From contig JBAZZQ010000006.1 of the NCBI GenBank assembly GCA_041658725.1, positions 1 to 64,000 of the forward strand: a DNA stretch of 64,000 nucleotides, given 5' to 3'. The notes under the pieces are model-generated. The model saw nothing but the letters and a program-made list of their open reading frames with translations, was not told where the DNA came from and did no database searches. Within the stretch, counting starts at the first letter, position 1; every line of letters starts with the position of its first letter. Shown here one piece after another: positions 59,091-64,000 of this stretch. This DNA is from JBAZZQ01 sp041658725 (GTDB lineage: Bacteria; Planctomycetota; Phycisphaerae; JAAYCJ01). The position numbers and the translations under genes are program-made.

Positions 59091-59155
59091 TGTGCCACGG
59101 TCGGCTTGTCCGACCGTGCTCTTAAGACACGGCTGGACAAGCCAGCCGTGGCACA
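59091..59155. repeat. Double-hairpin palindromic repeat
   Basis: It is the same arrangement as 50128-50198, with the two hairpins in the same order: CACGGTCGG/CCGACCGTG, then CACGGCTGG/CCAGCCGTG, framed by tgtgc and gcaca. It follows the uracil-DNA glycosylase gene and could act as its terminator. Confidence 0.8.
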
Positions 59156-59165
59156 CGGTTACATA

Positions 59166-59903
59166 TTATTTTTGCTTGGCCGGGATCGGGATATCCAGAT
59201 AGGCCATAACTTTTTTGATATCGTCCCAGACTTTGGCTTTTTCGGGTGGATTTCGCAGCAGGTACGCCGGGTGAAAGGTCGGGATCAATTGTACCACCTC
59301 GCCGGTTTGTGTGCCGGGACCATCGAGATGATAATCGAAAAAATGTCCTCGGGTGTGGCTGATGGTATCTTGAACGTCGGGTAAGAGCGCTCGGACGGCC
59401 GACGCTCCGAGGGCGACGATGACTTTGGGATGAATGATCTGCAATTGCCGGGTCAGATAAGGCGAGCAGGCGATGATTTCATCCGGGGTGGGTGTTCGAT
59501 TCTGCGGCGGGCGGCACTTGAGGACATTGCAGATGTAAACCTGTTCGCGTTCGAGACCCATGCCTTTGGTAATGATATCGGTAAGCAGTATTCCCGCCCG
59601 CCCGACAAAAGGGCGGCCAAGCTTGTCTTCTTCAAACCCCGGAGCTTCTCCGACGAAAACGATCTCAGAGCCGGGATTGCCTTCCCCGAAAACGAGGTTC
59701 GTGCAGCCTTTCCTCAACCCGCACTTTTCGTTTTTACGAACCTGGGCTTCCAGTTCGGCCAGCAATCGCTGTTTTTCCTTTAGGCTGAGTTTATTGGGAA
59801 TCACCGAGGAGCTTGTTACTGGTACGGCACAGGGTTCCTGATCCTTTGGAACATATTTGATCCCCCAGAATTTCAGAATCTTTTTTGTCGCGGATTTAGC
59901 CAT
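59166..59903 (-). CDS. Uracil-DNA glycosylase, family 4 (Fe-S)
   Basis: The 245-residue protein belongs to the thermostable-type, iron-sulfur uracil-DNA glycosylases that excise uracil from DNA. The catalytic segment GEAPGFEEDKLGRPFVGRAG is at about residues 84-103. The Fe-S cysteines are in KCGLRKGC (about 61-68) and ICNVLKCRPPQNRTP (about 125-139). The second motif is TFHPAYLLRNP at about 216-226. Start at ATG 59903, with AAGGAT upstream; the N-terminal 45 residues are not part of the catalytic domain. Confidence 0.93.
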   Translation of the reverse strand: MAKSATKKILKFWGIKYVPKDQEPCAVPVTSSSVIPNKLSLKEKQRLLAELEAQVRKNEKCGLRKGCTNLVFGEGNPGSEIVFVGEAPGFEEDKLGRPFVGRAGILLTDIITKGMGLEREQVYICNVLKCRPPQNRTPTPDEIIACSPYLTRQLQIIHPKVIVALGASAVRALLPDVQDTISHTRGHFFDYHLDGPGTQTGEVVQLIPTFHPAYLLRNPPEKAKVWDDIKKVMAYLDIPIPAKQK

Positions 59904-60029
59904 TGCTTGATCCTTATTTTCTATTTTTGAAAAAGCCGGAATAACTCTTTGACCTTCAAATAATTTGATTGTCGAATTATAGGGTATCCAGCCCATCGTA
60001 ACAAGAAGTCTTCAAAACGTTACGAGCAA

Positions 60030-62798
60030 TCAATTTTTCTTTTTTGTCTCTTGAACGGCGGTTAAGATTTTTAACAACTCTTTCTTGGTAGCGGGTCCGC
60101 CCAGGTCTGGATATTCCTGCTGCCGGGCGACCACGGCGGCGGCGATTTGGCCGGGATCGGAACCCAACGCCAAATGAGCGCGAAGATTGATGATTAAGGC
60201 ATGCCAGTACCGATTGTCAGCGGGAGAACTATTTTGCAGATCGGCCATTGTTATCCGGACGGCATCAAGATATTGTTTTTGATTCAATGCCATCCTGGCT
60301 CGGGCAAGATCAAGATCGAGTGAATTATTTTTCTCAGGAAATTTCGTTATTAATTGACTAAATTGTTCATATTGTCCCGCATCCACGGACGTGACGATAT
60401 AATCAAGATGAAACCGGTTGACCAGATCGGCAGAAAGATTTTTTGACTTCAAATATTTCGTGTTAATTAGTTGGGCTAGATTAAATCCGGCGAGTGATAA
60501 ATCATCCGCCGGCGCCAGCGGGTCGGCCTCTTTTGCAAGCACTGCCTGATGAATGGATTCAAGAACGCAAGCGGCGGCGGTGATGATGATCTCTCTAGGG
60601 GGTAATTCATTTTTATCGACCAGCTTTTTGGTCAGATGAATTGCCTCAAAAAGACTCCCCGTCGTGGCGGTTTGGATTAGCGTCATGATCTGGGAGATAA
60701 CGGCGGACTTCGATGTTTTTTCGTATTGCGCCAGGATGGGTCGATATTGCCTCAGAATCGCTTCGGCCCGACTGCCTCGCCCCACCGCCGGATCGGATAG
60801 CACGTTGGCTGTGGCCAGGATTGCCTCGGCCATTAATTGCGCCTGGTTGTTGTCGAGGGTCCATGTCGCCATCGCTTCCGGTTGTTTTTGTTTGGCCGAG
60901 GCGATTAAAACCAGTTCGCGGCAGGCAGACTCGATCTGGTCGGCTAGAAGTTGCGCCATTGAATCAGGCTGCGTGGAAGCACCCACGGGCGATTGGGCTT
61001 GTTTCGTAAACTTTCTGGAAAGAACAAGAACCGTGGCGGCCTTGGCTTGAAGGTACATCGGCGAGCCCGGTGGAACCTGCCGGACCCATTGCAAAGCCTG
61101 GTTGAATTCTCCGCTCTGTGAAAATTCCTCCGCCATCAGCAATTTAAACTGATCCGCGGATTCGCTTTGCGGAAATCGCTCCAGTAATCGCCCGGCATCG
61201 GTGATAAAGAGCGACCGTTGTTTTACATTCGGCGCAGACCGATAGGCCAACCAGGAGAGTCTGGCCGATTCCGCCAAAATCTCTGACGCATGTAAATTTT
61301 GATCCAAACCTCCCGCCTGATGAAGAACCTTGACGGCATCGGAAAATCGACCTTCCTGTTCCAGCGTCCGGGAAAGAAATAGGGCTGCGGAAATTTTTAA
61401 GGCCACTGGGGCCTCCCGACGGGACAAAAGATTTTCAAACTCACTTTTCGCCAAAGGCAGTTTTTTAAAATTCACCGACTGTTCCGCATGGGCGTAAAGC
61501 TCAATGTCGGCTAACGAATTCTGCGAGCACGATTTTGAATATTCCAGAATCTTTGGAAAAGCAAAAACACAAAGCCTCGGCTTTTCCATCAGCACTGCCG
61601 TGATTTTTTTCCAAATTCGGTTTCGAATGGTAACATCGGTTTGCTCGTCAGCGGAGAGCATCTTCAGCCGGGCTTGGCCCTCCAACAATCCCAGAGCAAG
61701 AGCCGCCATCTCTTGCCGTGAGGGTTCGCTTTTATAAAAGCCCGCCTGCTGAGCAGAGGTAATGATTTTAATCGCTGCCTGCGGTTGGTTTTCCGCCAAG
61801 GCTAAAAGAGATTGCTCGATATCGGTAAAAAGAAAATATGTCGCGGGAAGCATCTTCCTCGCCTGTGATAACATCGGTTTTGCCTGCGAACATTTTCCGA
61901 GCATTCTCGCTACGCCGGCGGCCAGAAGTTTTCTGCTCCCGTCCGTCCCCAGACGATCCAGAAGATCGCTCAATTGATAAAGAATCTTCACCTGCCGTGG
62001 ACTGTCCGGCTCGAACAATTTCGCCCGATGAAACCAGCACCATGCCCGTAAATAATCCGATTGCAGCACCGCCGCCGCATACAACTCCGGTAAGCCCTGG
62101 CGATTGATCTGGGTAAGCTGCGCATTATCCAGATGCTCGAACCGGCTGAGTTTGGCTTTCAGAAATTCTTTAGCCGCGTTGACCTGCCGTTCCACCTGAT
62201 CCAGCCCCGTCTGGAACACCTGGCGCTGCTGAGGCGGAAGATCCAAATTTAATAGTTGAACAAACGCCCACGACCCAAGCTTTTCATTCAAAAGATCGCT
62301 CGCGTAACGAACCCGCCAATTAGCGGAAAGCGGATGTTCCGGATAAGACTCTACGCGATCCAATTCAAGTTGTAAAAGCGTCTCCATCGCCTGATTTCGT
62401 TTCTGGGGGTCCTTGGTCCTGCGATAGTCCAGCCAGGCCTTTCCGATCTGCTGAGCCAGCAAATCCAAATCCGAAACCGGCGGATGCTGCTTGTCATAAA
62501 CCTTCAGCCATTCATCAAACCCCCGATCTATCAACCCTCGGCGAAACAATTCATTGTCCAACCGATAATCCATCCGCGCCGATTCAGCAAATGTCCAAAT
62601 TGGACATGCGATGAGCAAAACGAAAATCATGAAAAGGGTGAGCCAGGATTTGCCCTTCCGATTGTCATCGTCCGGCTTGACCGGACGATCCAGATGTGAC
62701 TTTCCGGTCGCAAAAGAAAAGAACTGGATTCCCGCCTGCGCGGGAATGACGGAAAGAAAATCCAAAATCCAAAATCTAAAATCCAAAATAGCTTTCAT
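60030..62798 (-). CDS. Large exported helical-repeat (TPR-like) protein, ExbB/ExbD-associated
   Basis: The frame is 922 codons. From M57 (62630) it has a clear signal peptide (MIFVLLIACPIWTFAES), then an almost wholly helical sequence with TPR-like pairs (LKISAALFLSRTLEQEGRFSDAVKVLHQ, DLARARMALNQKQYLDAVRITMADL). It follows two exbD genes; the first ATG (62798) overlaps the exbD stop as ATGA, which suggests coupled translation. Yet the first 56 codons consist largely of interspersed repeats (7-bp repeats, and the palindromes giving VIPAQAGIQ and HLDRPVKPDDD). So either the true start is M57, or repeats were inserted in frame after the original start. Presumably periplasmic and driven by the ExbB/ExbD motor; function unknown. 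Confidence 0.75.
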   Translation of the reverse strand: MKAILDFRFWILDFLSVIPAQAGIQFFSFATGKSHLDRPVKPDDDNRKGKSWLTLFMIFVLLIACPIWTFAESARMDYRLDNELFRRGLIDRGFDEWLKVYDKQHPPVSDLDLLAQQIGKAWLDYRRTKDPQKRNQAMETLLQLELDRVESYPEHPLSANWRVRYASDLLNEKLGSWAFVQLLNLDLPPQQRQVFQTGLDQVERQVNAAKEFLKAKLSRFEHLDNAQLTQINRQGLPELYAAAVLQSDYLRAWCWFHRAKLFEPDSPRQVKILYQLSDLLDRLGTDGSRKLLAAGVARMLGKCSQAKPMLSQARKMLPATYFLFTDIEQSLLALAENQPQAAIKIITSAQQAGFYKSEPSRQEMAALALGLLEGQARLKMLSADEQTDVTIRNRIWKKITAVLMEKPRLCVFAFPKILEYSKSCSQNSLADIELYAHAEQSVNFKKLPLAKSEFENLLSRREAPVALKISAALFLSRTLEQEGRFSDAVKVLHQAGGLDQNLHASEILAESARLSWLAYRSAPNVKQRSLFITDAGRLLERFPQSESADQFKLLMAEEFSQSGEFNQALQWVRQVPPGSPMYLQAKAATVLVLSRKFTKQAQSPVGASTQPDSMAQLLADQIESACRELVLIASAKQKQPEAMATWTLDNNQAQLMAEAILATANVLSDPAVGRGSRAEAILRQYRPILAQYEKTSKSAVISQIMTLIQTATTGSLFEAIHLTKKLVDKNELPPREIIITAAACVLESIHQAVLAKEADPLAPADDLSLAGFNLAQLINTKYLKSKNLSADLVNRFHLDYIVTSVDAGQYEQFSQLITKFPEKNNSLDLDLARARMALNQKQYLDAVRITMADLQNSSPADNRYWHALIINLRAHLALGSDPGQIAAAVVARQQEYPDLGGPATKKELLKILTAVQETKKKN
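62667..62788. repeat. Three repeat types packed at the start of the TPR-like gene
   Basis: Four 7-bp units (tccaaaa with one variant, 62761-62788). A palindrome ATTCCCGC-CTGC-GCGGGAAT (62728-62747). A palindrome ATCGTCCGG-CTTGA-CCGGACGAT (62667-62689), related to 7350-7372 and 7558-7580. Confidence 0.8.
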
Positions 62799-63304
62799 TT
62801 CCAGCTCGCAAACACAACATTTTTATATTTCGCCCGCAAACAAGCGTTAAAGGCATTGACGACCTGGTCCCAGGAGGTTTGGGGTTTGGCGGCGATGATG
62901 ACCGGAGTCTCCTCTGTGATCCCTGGCTTTTTCGTCATCTGCGCCAACAGGGAATACAGGTCCTCGAAATTTTGAACCACCGTTAGTGTTGTCGCGTCCG
63001 ACCGCACACTTGTACTGACGCGAATCAGCGTACCCGCCTTCGTATCCGCCGGTTCAAGGAAAATTTTGATCGGCACAACGGGAACTGCCAGGCTTGCGCT
63101 CGCGGAAATTCCCGTGGTCCGAGGCAGTTTGGCCGCCAGTAATCCTTCAGGAAGCGTAAACGCCGTCGCCACCAGAAAAAACACCAGAAGGTTGAACATA
63201 ACATCCATCATTGGCGCGAGGTTCAACGTAAAAACATTGTTCGACCGCCGCCGCGCCAGGCGTCTCTGATGTAAAAGTTTCGTAATGTCCTTTTCGCTGG
63301 TCAT
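62795..63304 (-). CDS. ExbD/TolR-type biopolymer transport protein (second copy)
   Basis: The 169-residue protein has a cytoplasmic basic N-terminus (about residues 1-25) and one membrane helix with the ExbD pattern NLAPMMDVMFNLLVFFLVATAF at about residues 28-49, where the aspartate of MMD is the proton-binding residue. A periplasmic domain follows, ending in QVVNAFNACLRAKYKNVVFAS. It overlaps the first exbD by 4 nt and the following gene by 4 nt. With ExbB it forms a proton-driven motor in the inner membrane. Confidence 0.9.
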   Translation of the reverse strand: MTSEKDITKLLHQRRLARRRSNNVFTLNLAPMMDVMFNLLVFFLVATAFTLPEGLLAAKLPRTTGISASASLAVPVVPIKIFLEPADTKAGTLIRVSTSVRSDATTLTVVQNFEDLYSLLAQMTKKPGITEETPVIIAAKPQTSWDQVVNAFNACLRAKYKNVVFASWK

Positions 63305-63768
63305 AGCCCTTTCGCACCCACTTGCTTATCCTGCTCCGCAGCCACATGGACCGACGTAATGCCGGCATTTCCGATGGCTTGGAGAACTTTTTCGATTTGG
63401 GCAAATTGCATCGTCCGGTCCGCTCGGAGAACGACCGTTCCTTTGTTCGCTTGAAGTCTCGGCCCGTAGCGAAGGAGCATATCGACCAGCCCCGGCAAAT
63501 CCCTGACAAGATCGGAGTTGGCCTTGATCTTCATGATCCGCCCGGAACCGTCGGAAAGCAAATTGATCACCAGTTGATTTTCAAGCTGCTTCTCTCTGGC
63601 CTGGGAGTGCACGGGCTGGGGAAGTTTGATGACCTCGCGGCTCGCCGTCGCCAGATGGGCGGCGACCATGAAAAAAACAAGCAACTGAAACACAATATCG
63701 ATCATAGGGACCAGATTGATCCGTCCGGAAAAAGTCGAAAATCGGCTGATAGATTTTAGATTCGCCAT
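63301..63768 (-). CDS. ExbD/TolR-type biopolymer transport protein (first copy)
   Basis: The 155-residue protein has the ExbD helix INLVPMIDIVFQLLVFFMVAAHL at about residues 18-40, with the proton-binding aspartate in MID, and a periplasmic domain ending in IEKVLQAIGNAGITSVHVAAE. It starts 9 nt after the ExbB-type gene. Two different ExbD subunits in tandem are common in Planctomycetota operons. Confidence 0.9.
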   Translation of the reverse strand: MANLKSISRFSTFSGRINLVPMIDIVFQLLVFFMVAAHLATASREVIKLPQPVHSQAREKQLENQLVINLLSDGSGRIMKIKANSDLVRDLPGLVDMLLRYGPRLQANKGTVVLRADRTMQFAQIEKVLQAIGNAGITSVHVAAEQDKQVGAKGL

Positions 63769-63777
63769 GTTACGCTT

Positions 63778-64000
63778 TTACCTTCTCGCCAGCCAGTCGC
63801 TTAAGCTCATCGAGCGACCCTGGTTTGATCGCTCTGAGAATCTCGATCGTCTTGCTGGCGATCCTGGCCGCCGTCGCGTCGATTCGATTCCGAAACAGAC
63901 CATACATCGCCAAGGCAGGAACGGCGATAATCAACCCCCAGAACGTATTGACTAGCGCTATGGAAATTCCCTCCGCCAGTTGATCGGGACGCGTAACTCC
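63778..64000 (-). CDS. MotA/TolQ/ExbB proton channel, C-terminal part (cut by window edge)
   Basis: The last 73 codons of a minus-strand gene are visible up to TAA 63780-63778. The segment PDQLAEGISIALVNTFWGLIIAVPALAMYGLF is the conserved last part of TolQ/ExbB proteins: a helix carrying the polar Thr of the channel. RIASKTIEILRA and a basic C-terminus follow. With the two ExbD proteins downstream it would make the ion-driven motor of this operon. The start lies outside the window. Confidence 0.88.

Noticed and set aside
62720..62760. The VIPAQAGIQ stretch as a functional peptide motif
   Set aside because: This string is the familiar translation of a widespread palindromic DNA repeat and occurs wherever that repeat falls in frame.

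Overview
The window looks like a chromosomal segment of a Planctomycetota bacterium, probably of the Phycisphaerae. That is an inference from gene content: three consecutive PEP-CTERM proteins, several prepilin-like proteins (one with an H-X9-DG tail), a dockerin protein, a YXWGXW-repeat protein, an ExbB/ExbD/ExbD/large-periplasmic-protein operon and many short palindromic repeats. No rRNA, tRNA, CRISPR array or complete transposase was seen.

Layout. 1-3.9 kb: end of an IS630-type transposase, then minus-strand genes for an orphan secretin-N-domain protein, an anti-sigma factor, an ECF-like sigma factor and hemB. 4-9.5 kb: an exported HEAT protein with an embedded receiver-like domain, birA, a repeat-rich 0.9-kb gap with a candidate small RNA, an O-methyltransferase and a DUF4870 protein. 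9.6-14.6 kb: a B12-binding radical SAM enzyme diverging from a PTS EIIA protein, then three PEP-CTERM genes.

14.7-28 kb is the centrepiece. Two cobalamin riboswitches stand back to back, each followed by an intrinsic terminator. The right one leads an operon for late corrinoid assembly and B12 import (cobC, cobU, cobT, cobS, a cobD-cobQ fusion, cbiB, an adenosyltransferase gene, cbiA, btuF, btuC, btuD). The left one controls a 38-codon peptide with one cysteine and a radical SAM/SPASM peptide maturase (cbpA/cbpB type). So a RiPP-like peptide system of unknown product is apparently switched by the same ligand as B12 assembly and uptake.

29-37 kb: an ArsR-type repressor with an operator-like dyad inside its promoter, a five-part sulfur-transfer flavoprotein (CoA-disulfide-reductase-like, rhodanese, TusA, DsrE) and an RND efflux pair, apparently one operon. 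37-41.5 kb: three prepilin-like proteins and a dockerin protein. 41.6-50 kb: housekeeping genes (pssA-like, gltX, hslVU, a neuC-like epimerase, an HDOD protein, pheA), separated by hairpin repeats and interrupted by a 499-bp element that encodes an S23-type four-helix-bundle protein between 39-bp inverted repeats. 50-64 kb, mostly minus strand: YXWGXW protein, PfkB kinase, glycerate kinase, HtrA protease, GT9 glycosyltransferase, Gfo/Idh/MocA oxidoreductase, small membrane and zinc-ribbon proteins, family-4 uracil-DNA glycosylase, and the ExbB/ExbD/ExbD/helical-repeat operon that runs off the window.

The non-coding DNA carries at least four repeat classes: degenerate tandem repeats of 7-bp period, hairpins built of 9-bp-period units, short GC-rich palindromes of several families, and single inverted-repeat elements. 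Several have been absorbed into coding sequences.
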